This document shows positions 19,192 to 27,813 of a DNA stretch of 64,000 bases, piece by piece. This stretch comes from Pseudarthrobacter sp. (GTDB lineage: Bacteria > Actinomycetota > Actinomycetes > Actinomycetales > Micrococcaceae): positions 1 to 64,000 of the forward strand of contig JAPSJV010000008.1 of NCBI GenBank assembly GCA_031178005.1, in the 5' to 3' direction. The notes under the pieces are model-generated. The model made no database searches. It worked only from the letters and a program-made list of their open reading frames with translations, and was not told where the DNA came from. A program made the position numbers and the translations under genes. The first letter of the stretch is position 1; each line of letters begins with the position of its first letter.

Positions 19192-19704
19192 TTATCCGAG
19201 CGGACTCAAACCGGAGGCGTGGCCGCCGGCAGGCCCAGTGGAGAGCAGGCGTTTGAGCACGGACCGCGGTACGAAGTCAGACACTTCACCGCCCAGGTCA
19301 GCTACTTCCTTAATAAGGGTAGAGGACAGGTGGAGGTAGTGGGACTCCGCCGGCAGGAATACCGTCTCGACTCCCGAGAGTTGCCGGTTCATGGTGGCCA
19401 TGGGCAGCTCATAATCAAAGTCCGACGACGATCGCAGCCCCTTGACGATGGCCGAGGCGCCGCGGTGCCGGCAGTACTCTGCCAGCAGGCCCTGCCCCAC
19501 TGGCTCGACGATGATGCCGCGCAGGGATGCCAGCGTTTCGCGGGCCATCTCGATCCGCTCATCCAGGCTGAACCGGTATTTCTTGGCGTAGTTCGTTGAC
19601 ACCGCCACGATCACCTCGTCGAACAACCCGGAGGCCCGGGCAATGACCTCAAGATGGCCATTGTGGATGGGGTCGAAAGAGCCTGGGCATACCGCGCGTC
19701 GCAT
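19192..19704 (-). CDS. coaD: Phosphopantetheine adenylyltransferase
   Basis: CoaD transfers AMP from ATP to 4'-phosphopantetheine, the fourth step of coenzyme A synthesis. It has the nucleotidyltransferase start AVCPGSFDPIHNGHLEVI with the H-x-G-H active site (HNGH), VKGLRSSSDFDYE with its ligand-contacting Arg, and the LHLSSTLIKEVA motif. At 170 residues it is full length; the final ~15 residues are a variable Gly/Ser tail. It heads the coaD-DUF177-rpmF-rnc-mutM-smc-ftsY run, with its start divergent from and close to the aminotransferase gene. Confidence 0.97.
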   Translation of the reverse strand: MRRAVCPGSFDPIHNGHLEVIARASGLFDEVIVAVSTNYAKKYRFSLDERIEMARETLASLRGIIVEPVGQGLLAEYCRHRGASAIVKGLRSSSDFDYELPMATMNRQLSGVETVFLPAESHYLHLSSTLIKEVADLGGEVSDFVPRSVLKRLLSTGPAGGHASGLSPLG

Positions 19705-19764
19705 GATCCGAACCTACCGCATGGCGCCCGTCCGGGCACGCCCTGTGCGGGATACCATGACTGG

Positions 19765-20988
19765 ATGCAGCCACCAGCCCACCGCCCTGCCCTTGCCGCG
19801 CCCTGGCAGCGGACCGCCCACGGCGCCAACCTCCTCTCAGGGGACGGTCAGTTGGGCGTCACCATCTTTGAGGAAATGACCACACTGGCCGTAAAAACGG
19901 GCGCCATCAACCTTGGCCAGGGCTTCCCTGACGAAGACGGTCCACAGGTCATGAAGGACGCTGCCCGCGAAGCCATCGCAGCAGGGGCCAACCAGTATGC
20001 GCCGGGCAAGGGAATGCCTGCGCTGCGTGAAGCGGTAGCCGCACACCAGGAACGCTTTTACGGCCTGCAGGTGGACCCGGACACGGAGGTGGTCATCACC
20101 ACCGGAGCTACCGAGGCGCTGGCGGCGACACTGCTGGCCTTCGTGCAGCCCGGCGATGAAGTGATCACGTTCGAGCCGTTCTACGACGCGTACGGGGCCA
20201 TCATTTCGCTGGCCGGTGCAACCCATGTCACAGCTCCCCTGGCCGCACCCGCTTTCCTTCCGGACCTCGCCTCGCTGGAAGCGGCCTTCAGCGGCCGGAC
20301 CCGCGCCATCCTGCTGAACAACCCGCACAACCCCACCGGCTCGGTCTTCCCCGCTGACCTGCTGCAGGGCATCGTGGACCTTGCCGTGAAGCATGACGTC
20401 CTGATCATCACGGACGAGGTGTACGAACACCTCACCTTCGGCGTGCAGCACGTACCGGTGGCCGGTCTTCCCGGAGCGGCGGAGCGCACCATCAGCATTT
20501 CGTCGGCGGGCAAGACATTCTCTTTCACCGGTTGGAAGGTCGGCTGGTTGAGCGGACCCGCGCATCTGGTGGCGGCTGTACGCACCGTGAAGCAGTTCCT
20601 CACCTACAGCTCCGGTACGCCGTTCCAGGGCGCCGTGGCCGCCGGGCTGGCCCTGCCGGATGAGTTCTACATGGGCGCTGCCAATGCCCTGCAGCGCAAG
20701 CGGGACATCCTCAGTGACGGCCTGCGCGCTGCCGGCTTCGATGTCTTCACCCCGCAGGGCACCTACTTTGTCAACGTGGATACGGCGCCACTGGGCATTA
20801 CCGATTCCGTGGACCTGGCCCGCCGGCTGCCCGCCCTGGTGGGCGTTGCGGCGATTCCGGTTCCGGTCTTCTGCCACCCAGAGGGGGCGCAGCGGGTCCG
20901 CAGCCTGCTCCGTTTTGCGTTCTGCAAGAAGGTGGAACTGCTGGAAGAAGCTGCCGAGCGGCTGGCCACCCTGGGCAGCAAACTCTGA
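19765..20988 (+). CDS. PLP-dependent class I/II aminotransferase
   Basis: The fold-type I aminotransferase signature is complete: INLGQGFPDEDGP at the N-terminus, TTGATEALAATLLAF, LLNNPHNPTGSVFP, ITDEVYEHLTF, and the PLP-lysine segment ISSAGKTFSFTGWKVGW with its Lys. It resembles both actinobacterial DapC (N-succinyl-diaminopimelate aminotransferase) and kynurenine/methionine aminotransferases of the YbdL type; sequence by eye does not separate them. The ATG at 19765 gives 407 residues; it has no good Shine-Dalgarno, and earlier in-frame codons overlap coaD. The next gene starts within its stop codon, so the pair is one operon. Confidence 0.88.
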   Translation: MQPPAHRPALAAPWQRTAHGANLLSGDGQLGVTIFEEMTTLAVKTGAINLGQGFPDEDGPQVMKDAAREAIAAGANQYAPGKGMPALREAVAAHQERFYGLQVDPDTEVVITTGATEALAATLLAFVQPGDEVITFEPFYDAYGAIISLAGATHVTAPLAAPAFLPDLASLEAAFSGRTRAILLNNPHNPTGSVFPADLLQGIVDLAVKHDVLIITDEVYEHLTFGVQHVPVAGLPGAAERTISISSAGKTFSFTGWKVGWLSGPAHLVAAVRTVKQFLTYSSGTPFQGAVAAGLALPDEFYMGAANALQRKRDILSDGLRAAGFDVFTPQGTYFVNVDTAPLGITDSVDLARRLPALVGVAAIPVPVFCHPEGAQRVRSLLRFAFCKKVELLEEAAERLATLGSKL

Positions 20989-21773
20989 TGGCAACAGGCA
21001 GTCCGGCACCCAGCCGTTACCTGCGTTCCATCGGCGCCCATGCCTCGATCGAGCCCGATCCATTTACCGACGGCGCGTACGTGCTGAGTATCGGCGGCGC
21101 GGAGCAATCCCATGTGAACCTGGAGCACCCCGAAGAGGTGTTCTACGAATACCTCAGCCGGATCGCCCACATCGTCGACCTTTGTGCCCCAGCCGGTGAG
21201 CCGATCCGGGCCCTGCACCTCGGCGCCGGCGCCCTGACCCTGGCCCGCTACATCCAGGCCGTCCGGCCGGGTTCGCGGCAGCACGCCGTCGAACTTGAAC
21301 GTGAGCTCCTGGACTTTGTCCTGCAGCACCTGCCCCTGCCCGCCGGAACGCAGCTGGAAACCTGGACTGGAGACGCCCGGGAAGCACTGGTGCAGCTTGA
21401 CGTCGAACTACGGTTCGACGTGGTAATCCTGGATATTTTCTCCGGACCGGAGGCGCCGGCCCACATTGCCACTGCCGAGTTCTACCGTAAGGCGGCAGGC
21501 CGGCTGACGCCGACAGGGGTCCTGGTGATCAACGTGGGCGACGAACCAGGGCTCACTCTGGTGCGCAGCCAGGTCGCTGCCATGCGTTCTGTGCTGACGG
21601 ATGTGGCCGCGTTTGGCGAGGCCGGGATGTTCAGCGGACGGTATCCCGGGAACATCATCCTGGCCGGCACGCAGTTCCCCTGGCCGCAGGAGTGGAGTGC
21701 CGAACTCGCGGCCCGCGGACCCCACCCGGCCAGGGTGCTCACCGGCGTGGACCTGGACAGCTTGTCCCATTAA
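20988..21773 (+). CDS. Spermidine-synthase-like methyltransferase-fold protein
   Basis: A 261-residue Rossmann-fold protein of the SpeE/aminopropyltransferase superfamily: LHLGAGALTLARYIQAV is the nucleotide-binding motif, AVELERELLDFV the acidic strand end, and FDVVILDIFSGPEAPAHIAT the substrate-side strand. True spermidine synthases have a GGGDG motif there; GAGALT is different, so polyamine synthesis is not assured. Its ATG overlaps the last base of the aminotransferase stop (TGATG), showing translational coupling. The function is not known. Confidence 0.75.
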   Translation: MATGSPAPSRYLRSIGAHASIEPDPFTDGAYVLSIGGAEQSHVNLEHPEEVFYEYLSRIAHIVDLCAPAGEPIRALHLGAGALTLARYIQAVRPGSRQHAVELERELLDFVLQHLPLPAGTQLETWTGDAREALVQLDVELRFDVVILDIFSGPEAPAHIATAEFYRKAAGRLTPTGVLVINVGDEPGLTLVRSQVAAMRSVLTDVAAFGEAGMFSGRYPGNIILAGTQFPWPQEWSAELAARGPHPARVLTGVDLDSLSH

Positions 21774-21786
21774 TAAGTCGGATTGA

Positions 21787-22404
21787 TCAGGACTGCTCAG
21801 CCTGCTCCGTTGGTTCAGTTCCAGGCTCAGCATCCCTTGGCACCGGCTCGGCAAACCACAGCCGGGTCTCCCCGTACTTCCGCTCCGCAAAACGCTCCAT
21901 GCCTTCAGGCCACGTGGGTTCGGGAGTCCGTGCGGACCGTTCCACCACCACCACGGCCCCTTCCGCCAGGAACGGCTGCAACAGGGCAAGCACAGTGGCA
22001 AGGCCCGGCTCGTCCAACGGGTACGGCGGGTCCAGGAACACCAGGTCCCACAGAGTTCCCGTGCCTGCCCGTTCCAGGAACGATTCCACTCGGGAGCGGT
22101 GGACCGTAACAACTTTCCGTCCCGCAACGCCGTTGACCAAGTCCGCGTTGCGCTGGCAAACCGCACTGGCCTTGGCATCGAATTCCACCAGGTCCACGGT
22201 GTTGGCGCCGCGGCTGGCGCTCTCCACCCCCAGCGATCCGGAGCCCGCGTACAGGTCCAGGACCCGGGCGTCGGCCACCACCTCGAAGGCGTCCAGCCGG
22301 GAGAACAGCGCCTCCTTGACCCTGTCCGTGGTGGGACGGGTGAGGGATCCGGGCACACTGACCAGCGGAGTGCCGCCGGCTGCACCGGCAATGATGCGGC
22401 TCAT
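21787..22404 (-). CDS. rsmD: 16S rRNA (guanine(966)-N2)-methyltransferase RsmD
   Basis: RsmD methylates G966 of 16S rRNA in the assembling 30S subunit. It starts MSRIIAGAAGGTPL, then RPTTDRVKEALFSRL, the SAM-binding VLDLYAGSGSLGVESASRG, and the catalytic DLVFLDPPYPLDEPG with the DPPY motif typical of N2-guanine and N6-adenine enzymes. It is 205 residues, with a dispensable-looking Glu/Pro tail. It follows recG by nine bases. In many actinobacteria coaD follows directly; here two plus-strand genes intervene. Confidence 0.96.
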   Translation of the reverse strand: MSRIIAGAAGGTPLVSVPGSLTRPTTDRVKEALFSRLDAFEVVADARVLDLYAGSGSLGVESASRGANTVDLVEFDAKASAVCQRNADLVNGVAGRKVVTVHRSRVESFLERAGTGTLWDLVFLDPPYPLDEPGLATVLALLQPFLAEGAVVVVERSARTPEPTWPEGMERFAERKYGETRLWFAEPVPRDAEPGTEPTEQAEQS

Positions 22405-22413
22405 GGCCGACTG

Positions 22414-24672
22414 CTAACCACGTTCAAGGAACGCCTCTTTCTCCGGATTCAGGTATTCGTCAATGGCCGCGGCAAGCGCAGGCTGCCCGGCAAGCGCAGG
22501 ATCCTTGCCAACCAACAGTTGCGCGTCCTGCCGGGCCTGGGCAATCAGGTCTTCGTGTTCCAGCACGCGAAGCAGCTTCAGGGTGGACCGGCCGCCGGAC
22601 TGCGAGGCGCCCAGGATGTCGCCCTCGCGGCGCAGCTTCAGGTCCTCCTGGGACAACGCAAAGCCGTCAGTGGTGGCGGCGACGGCGTCAAGGCGGCGGC
22701 GGCTGGGGTGGCCGGGTTCCAGGTTGGTGACCAGGAGGCAGGTTCCCGGGAGCCCGCCGCGGCCTACCCGGCCGCGGAGCTGGTGGAGCTGGGAAATGCC
22801 GAACCGGTCCGCGTCCAGGATCACCATCATGGTGGCGTTGTGGACGTCCACACCCACTTCGATCACGGTGGTGGAGACCAGCAAGCTGGTGGAGTTTGCG
22901 GCGAACCCGGCCATGGTGGCCGATTTCAGCGCAGGATCCTGCTTTCCATGAAGGGCGGCGATGCTCACGCCTGCCAGCACGGGTTCCTGCTGCAGGTACT
23001 CCACCACCCCGGTGACGGAGGCAAGTTCCCGGCCCCCGGCGTCGGTATCCGCACCCGTTGGTTCCGCTTCGCCGGGGCTGAAGTCGCCGTCGTCGTCCGC
23101 TCCGATTTTGGGGCACACCACGTAGACCTGATGGCCGCGGCTGATCTCCTCGCGGGAGCGGCTCCAGATCCGGCCCGCCCAGCCGGGATTCTCCGCAAGC
23201 CCCACCAGATGGGTGGAGATTGGGGCGCGCCCGGCAGGCAGCTCATCCAGCACTGAGGTTTCGAGGTCGCCAAAGACTGTCATGGCCACGGTCCGCGGAA
23301 TGGGCGTGGCCGTCATGACCAGCAGATGCGGCGGCTTGTTGGCCTTGGCGCGTAGGGCGTCGCGCTGCTCCACGCCGAAGCGGTGCTGCTCGTCCACCAC
23401 AATCAGGCCAAGGTCGTAGAAGCGGACGTTCTCACTGAGGAGCGCGTGGGTGCCGATCAGGATCCCGGCCGTTCCGGAGGCTGCGTCCAACAGCGCCTGC
23501 TTGCGTGCCGCGGTTCCCATGGAACCGGTCAGGAGGCTCACCTGCACGCTGTCCGCGCCAAGTCCGCCCAGCAGGCCGTCCCTGGAGAGCGGGCCCAAAG
23601 TGCGCCGGATCGACTCGAAATGCTGGGCCGCGAGGACTTCAGTGGGTGCCAGCAGCGCCGCCTGGCCGCCGGCGTCCACCACCTGGAGCATGGCGCGCAG
23701 GGCCACGATGGTTTTACCGGAGCCCACTTCGCCCTGCAGCAGGCGGTTCATGGGGGAATCCTGCGACAGTTCCTCGGTCAGGGTTTTCCCGACGGCGGTC
23801 TGCCCGGCGGTGAGCGTAAAGGGCAGCTGCGCATCGAAGGCGGCCAGCAAACTATCGGCGACCGGGCGCCGTGCCGTGGCTTCCTCGGCCGCCAGCTGGG
23901 CTCGGCGGCGTGCCAGGGCGGACTGAAGCACCAGTGCCTCCTGGTACCGGAAACGCTTGCGTGCCTGCTGCCAGTCCCCTGTGGTGGCGGGAACATGGAT
24001 CTGCCGGTAGGCCTCGGCTACCGGCAGGAACTTCTCCCGCTGCACTATGTCCGCAGGCAACGGGTCCGGCACCGTGTCCAGGTCCAGGGTCTCCAGCAAA
24101 GTCTCCACAACCTTCTGGATGGACCAACTGGTCAGCTTGGCGGTAGCCGGATAGATGGGGATGGGCCGGGCCGCGAGGGCTTCCGGATCAACTCCGGGAA
24201 CGTCGGGATCCTCGTCCAGCACCTGGAAGTCCGGGTTGGTGAGGCCAAGGACGCCCTTGAAGCTGGTGACCTTCCCGGAGAACAGGGCACGGCGCCCAGG
24301 CTGGAGGTCGTTCTTTGCGCGGAAGCCGTTGAAGAAGCTGACTTTGAGCGTGCCTGGAACACTGCCGCGGTAGTCGGATCCGCCCACGAGTTGCAGTCCG
24401 GGACCGGTGTCGTCGGCGATGATGACGTCCGTGATGCTGCCGCGGCGTTCGCGCATCTGCCGGGTGCTGTTGGAGACGACGCGGGCAATCAGCGTGACGT
24501 CCTCATCATGCGGAATTTCGCTGATGCGGGTTAGTTCACCACGGTCCAGGTAACGGCGGGGAAAGTAGTTCAGGAGCCCGCCCACCGTGGTGATGCCCAG
24601 GTGCTTCTCTATGGCGCCGGCGGAACGTTTTCCGATCCGGCGATCCAGGGCCAGGTCCAGCTCAGCGCTCAT
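22414..24672 (-). CDS. recG: ATP-dependent DNA helicase RecG
   Basis: RecG remodels stalled replication forks and branches Holliday junctions. The wedge/OB domain (RRYLDRGELTRI...VTLIARVVSN) is followed by the helicase core: Walker A QGEVGSGKTIVAL, LLAPTEVLAAQH, the Asp-Glu box VVDEQHRFGVEQR, VMTATPIPRT, and the C-terminal HGKQDPALKSATMAGF and QLRGRVGRGGLPGTCLL motifs. The ATG at 24672 gives 752 residues and a start like homologues (SAELDLALDRRIGK); it overlaps the DAK2 gene end by 11 bases. An ATG at 24714 would add 14 residues without similarity. Confidence 0.97.
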   Translation of the reverse strand: MSAELDLALDRRIGKRSAGAIEKHLGITTVGGLLNYFPRRYLDRGELTRISEIPHDEDVTLIARVVSNSTRQMRERRGSITDVIIADDTGPGLQLVGGSDYRGSVPGTLKVSFFNGFRAKNDLQPGRRALFSGKVTSFKGVLGLTNPDFQVLDEDPDVPGVDPEALAARPIPIYPATAKLTSWSIQKVVETLLETLDLDTVPDPLPADIVQREKFLPVAEAYRQIHVPATTGDWQQARKRFRYQEALVLQSALARRRAQLAAEEATARRPVADSLLAAFDAQLPFTLTAGQTAVGKTLTEELSQDSPMNRLLQGEVGSGKTIVALRAMLQVVDAGGQAALLAPTEVLAAQHFESIRRTLGPLSRDGLLGGLGADSVQVSLLTGSMGTAARKQALLDAASGTAGILIGTHALLSENVRFYDLGLIVVDEQHRFGVEQRDALRAKANKPPHLLVMTATPIPRTVAMTVFGDLETSVLDELPAGRAPISTHLVGLAENPGWAGRIWSRSREEISRGHQVYVVCPKIGADDDGDFSPGEAEPTGADTDAGGRELASVTGVVEYLQQEPVLAGVSIAALHGKQDPALKSATMAGFAANSTSLLVSTTVIEVGVDVHNATMMVILDADRFGISQLHQLRGRVGRGGLPGTCLLVTNLEPGHPSRRRLDAVAATTDGFALSQEDLKLRREGDILGASQSGGRSTLKLLRVLEHEDLIAQARQDAQLLVGKDPALAGQPALAAAIDEYLNPEKEAFLERG

Positions 24673-25636
24673 GCCCGCCGGTGTCCGCTGGTTCAGGCTG
24701 CCGTGGCACGGCAAGGTCGCTGATGGAGATGTGGCTGGGAACCCCCAGTGACCTGATGACCGCTACCGCGGCATCTGCCCGGGGGACGTGGACGTGGACG
24801 CGCCAGCGGTAGCCGGATTCGTCGTCGGGGGTTCCGCCCACCTGGCTCATGATCACGGATTCGCCGATCTCGTCCAGGCGTTGGCGCAGGGTGGCCGCGT
24901 CCAGGGGCGAGAGGGTGATGGTGCACATGACTTCCACGCCGTCGTCAACGGGCATGTCCGTGTGGATGTGCGGATCCTGGACGTCGTAGCCGTGGAGGCC
25001 GTCCAGCAGTTCGGTCTGCAGTTCTTCACCGAGCACTGCCGAGCGCAGGCAGTCAAGGATCAGGAGCATGCCCACGCCGCCGGAATCAACCACCTGGGCA
25101 GCGTGCAGGGCGTCCAGTTGCTCTTCCGTGCGGATGACGGCTGCGAGCGCGCCGTTCACGGTAGCGTCGAGGGCAAGTCCAAGGGCGTGGTTGCTGCTAT
25201 CCGCGGGGTGCTCGGAATGGACGGCGTCGGCAGCAGCTGCGGCAGATTCCATCACGGAGAGCATGGTGCCGGGAACGGGATCGCTCAGCGCGGACCAGGC
25301 ACGGATCTGGGCCCGGTGCAGGGCCGCTGCCAGCAGGCTTGCGGTCAAGCGGTTGTTGCCCCTCAGGGGTTCGGCGGCGGCGCCGAGGAACACGGCAAAG
25401 AGGGTTCCGGAGTTTCCGCGGGCTTCTTCCATGGCTGCCTGGCCGGCCGTGGCCAGGACGGATCCGACATCGGTCACGCCGGGATCGAGGCCCGCCAGCG
25501 ACGCCGATGCGGCACGCACTGTGAGGTAGAGGTTGGTACCGGTATCGCCGTCCGCAACAGGAAAGATGTTGATGGCGTTCAAGCGGTCACTGTGGTTTCC
25601 CAGGGCTGTTTCCGCCTTGCTCAACCACCGCTTCAT
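24662..25636 (-). CDS. DAK2-domain protein (FakA/DhaL-like kinase)
   Basis: The N-terminal ~200 residues are a DhaL/DAK2 domain. NAINIFPVADGDTGTNLYLT holds the Mg-ATP-binding aspartates, ARGNSGTLFAVFLGAAA the nucleotide loop, and VDSGGVGMLLILDCL the domain end. The remaining ~120 residues form a second domain (YRWRVHVHVP) like that following DAK2 in FakA. FakA kinases with FakB phosphorylate exogenous fatty acids; at about 324 residues this protein is much shorter than firmicute FakA (about 550). I take ATG 25636 (MKRWLSKAETALG), 22 bases after the thiL stop; a TTG at 25666 is also possible. It lies between thiL and recG as in other actinobacteria. Confidence 0.82.
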   Translation of the reverse strand: MKRWLSKAETALGNHSDRLNAINIFPVADGDTGTNLYLTVRAASASLAGLDPGVTDVGSVLATAGQAAMEEARGNSGTLFAVFLGAAAEPLRGNNRLTASLLAAALHRAQIRAWSALSDPVPGTMLSVMESAAAAADAVHSEHPADSSNHALGLALDATVNGALAAVIRTEEQLDALHAAQVVDSGGVGMLLILDCLRSAVLGEELQTELLDGLHGYDVQDPHIHTDMPVDDGVEVMCTITLSPLDAATLRQRLDEIGESVIMSQVGGTPDDESGYRWRVHVHVPRADAAVAVIRSLGVPSHISISDLAVPRQPEPADTGGHER

Positions 25637-25658
25637 CGCTTGCGCGTTGGCGGTAATT

Positions 25659-26699
25659 TTAGTGTGCAAAGTGATCCCATCCCACGGTGTCTGCGGGTTG
25701 TCCCGCGATAGTGACGCCTGTGCTGTTTTGTCTTCCAGGACGTTGGGCAACAAGGGCCTGTACTGAGCCTATCGCAGTGAATCCGGGTGGCAGCTGTATA
25801 TCCGGAGGGAATGTGGCCAGCAGTCCGTGGTCCTCTCCCCCGCCCAGCACCCAGGCCATGGGGTCAGTCCCGAGGAGGTCCGACGCCGGGCGTAACGGCG
25901 CCGCGAGCGGCACCAGTGCGGCGGGATCAAGATCGACGACGGCGTTACTCGCCGCCGCGAGCCGTGCACCGTCCCGAATCAGGCCGTCAGAAATATCGAG
26001 CATGGCCGTGGAGCCTGCCTCCCGGGCTGCGGGCCCCGCGGCCAAGGGCGGAACCGGCCGGCACTGGTTATCCAGCAGGGCCCGTTGCTCCGGGGTGAGA
26101 CTGTCGACTCCCTGCCCGGACTCCAGGAGCGCCAGCCCGGCGGCCGCCCTGCCCACGGTTCCAGCGAAGGCCACGACATCTCCAGGACGGGCACCCGAAC
26201 GCAGCACCGCAGTGCCGCCGTCGAGCGTTCCCAGGACGGCGACCGTCACGGAAATTTCGCGGCCGCGGCCCAGGTCGCCCCCGGCCACCGAGCATCGCGA
26301 GGCGCCGAGTCCCCGGATGGCGCTGACCAGGCCGTCGGCGAAGTCCTCCACCCAGGACACGGCAATATCCGGCGGAAGGGTGAGGCTGACAACGAGGGAA
26401 ACGGCGGTGCCGCCCATCGCGTTGATATCGCTGAGGTTCTGCGCCGCGGCCTTCCAGCCGACGTCGGCTCCTGTGGTGGCATAGCCGTTGGGCCACAGGA
26501 GCCGGAAGTCCTGATCCTGTACCTGGGTGTCGATGCTGATAAGGGTGCGGGCGTCCGGGGCGGACACAATTGCGGCGTCATCGCCCGGGCCGAGCACGGT
26601 GGCTTGCCGGTGGGCAGCGTCCAGTTCCAGGCGCGGGAAGATCCTGGAGAGCAGCTGGGATTCGGAGAGATCGGACACAGTCAAGACGTTCTGGGGCAC
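25659..26699 (-). CDS. thiL: Thiamine-monophosphate kinase
   Basis: ThiL makes thiamine diphosphate from thiamine monophosphate with ATP. It has the PurM-like layout: ESQLLSRIFPRL, VLGPGDDAAIV with the metal-binding Asp pair, GWKAAAQNLSDINAMGG, AGGDLGRGREISVTVAVLG, and the late DISDGLIRDGARLAAAS. The GTG at 26699 gives 346 residues; a second GTG a few codons downstream is possible. No TPP riboswitch is visible upstream of it. It heads the thiL-DAK2-recG-rsmD run. In other actinobacteria DUF3515 and ddl lie just upstream; here they are 24 kb away behind the glycan island. Confidence 0.95.
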   Translation of the reverse strand: MPQNVLTVSDLSESQLLSRIFPRLELDAAHRQATVLGPGDDAAIVSAPDARTLISIDTQVQDQDFRLLWPNGYATTGADVGWKAAAQNLSDINAMGGTAVSLVVSLTLPPDIAVSWVEDFADGLVSAIRGLGASRCSVAGGDLGRGREISVTVAVLGTLDGGTAVLRSGARPGDVVAFAGTVGRAAAGLALLESGQGVDSLTPEQRALLDNQCRPVPPLAAGPAAREAGSTAMLDISDGLIRDGARLAAASNAVVDLDPAALVPLAAPLRPASDLLGTDPMAWVLGGGEDHGLLATFPPDIQLPPGFTAIGSVQALVAQRPGRQNSTGVTIAGQPADTVGWDHFAH

Positions 26700-26771
26700 G
26701 GAACCACGCTACCGCGCAGGGCTGACATTCACTGATCCTGTTCCGCTGCGGGTCGGCCCTAGACTTGCAGG

Positions 26772-27347
26772 GTGCATCAGAAGAAGACCGCCGCGGCCAA
26801 GGCTTTGGCGTACGGTCTTTCCGGGCTCCTGGCCATATGGTTCGTTGCGTCCATCTTCGTGTTTTGCCTCAATACCCCCGGCCCACCCGTTGAACCGGTG
26901 GACGCCGTTGTGGTCCTGGGCGGCAGCAGCGCCGAGCGGCTTCCCGTCGCTGAACTGATGGCCGATTACGGCCAGGCGCCGGTGCTGGTGCTCTCCCGGA
27001 CGGACACGCCGGGCAATGCCTCGGCCGATGCCCTCTGCCGGGACGCATCCCTTCCGGACCCGTCGCTTGTGTGCTTCCGGCCTGTTGGCATGGATACCCG
27101 CAGCGAGGCAACGGCTATTGCCGGCTTGGTCAAGGCCAACAGGTGGGACTCCATCGCGGTGGTCACGTCGTCCTACCACGTGGCCCGTGCGGGAACCTTG
27201 ATCGGGCAGTGCACGGACGCTTCCGTCGCCATGGTGGCCTCCGAACCGGACCTTGATTCGTTGCAGTGGCTGCGGCGGTTCGTGATTGAAACCGGCGGGT
27301 TGCTGGACGTGAATCTGCGGCCGGAATGTGGTTCGCAGGGTGGGTGA
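26772..27347 (+). CDS. YdcF/ElyC-family DUF218 envelope protein
   Basis: A 191-residue protein with one N-terminal membrane helix (LAYGLSGLLAIWFVASIFVFCL) and a DUF218 domain outside the membrane: VDAVVVLGGSSAERLPVAELM, NTRSEATAIAGL-like MDTRSEATAI, and SIAVVTSSYHVARAGTLI with the family Ser-Ser-x-His. Family members such as ElyC and SanA act on lipid-carrier or peptidoglycan-precursor steps in the envelope, but the biochemical role is unsettled. The GTG at 26772 follows GCAG. It is divergent from thiL and forms the left boundary of the glycan island. Confidence 0.8.
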   Translation: MHQKKTAAAKALAYGLSGLLAIWFVASIFVFCLNTPGPPVEPVDAVVVLGGSSAERLPVAELMADYGQAPVLVLSRTDTPGNASADALCRDASLPDPSLVCFRPVGMDTRSEATAIAGLVKANRWDSIAVVTSSYHVARAGTLIGQCTDASVAMVASEPDLDSLQWLRRFVIETGGLLDVNLRPECGSQGG

Positions 27348-27432
27348 GGTGGGGGGCTTCGACAAGGTGTTACGCCAGATCCCGCTAGAATCGATACCGT
27401 ACTTTGACGAGCCGAGATGGAAGGGAAGAGAC

Positions 27433-27705
27433 ATGGACGATGTGCAGACACGCTCCGCTCGCCCTCCGATGGCGCCTCGGCACCTCAAGCGCCGCAGACT
27501 CTTGCCCGAGATTCCCGATGGGCGATTTGTAAAAAACGGAGTCCAAGATGCCTCGAATGGCACTGCGGCGGTGGACACCCGGCCATCCCGTGTTACCCGC
27601 CAGCCCACGGAACCCCGACGAAAGCGCATGATCGCATTGGTTCTGGTGATTGCCGTCACCCTCACGATTCCGGCGCTTGTCCTGGCGCTGGTTTTTCTGT
27701 CCTAG
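27433..27705 (+). CDS. Small tail-anchored membrane protein, unknown
   Basis: I do not recognise this 90-residue protein. The first ~65 residues are strongly basic and predicted disordered (RHLKRRRLLPEIP, RQPTEPRRKR) and the last ~24 form one membrane helix that ends at the C-terminus (MIALVLVIAVTLTIPALVLA). This predicts a cytosolic, tail-anchored protein. ATG 27433 is chosen because GGAAGGGAAGAG lies just before it; an upstream in-frame start would overlap the YdcF gene. It is followed by wecB after 108 bases, so a role at the membrane in glycan assembly is an inference from position only. Confidence 0.6.
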   Translation: MDDVQTRSARPPMAPRHLKRRRLLPEIPDGRFVKNGVQDASNGTAAVDTRPSRVTRQPTEPRRKRMIALVLVIAVTLTIPALVLALVFLS

Positions 27706-27813
27706 ACCGCCGCACGAGGGTCTGTGCTACACGGCCAAGTTAAGGACTCTATCGGTGCATCTAGTAGTGTTCTTTACACCGCCGTTGTACTCAATTTCCC
27801 TGGGGGGAACTTA

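Noticed and set aside
26650..26771. Second TPP riboswitch upstream of thiL
   Set aside because: No CTGAGA or GGGTAATGCC block is present there.
27358..27391. TTCGAC and TAGAAT as a sigma-70 type promoter before the small tail-anchored gene
   Set aside because: The TAGAAT box is plausible, but the spacing to TTCGAC is 22 bases; no acceptable -35 was found.
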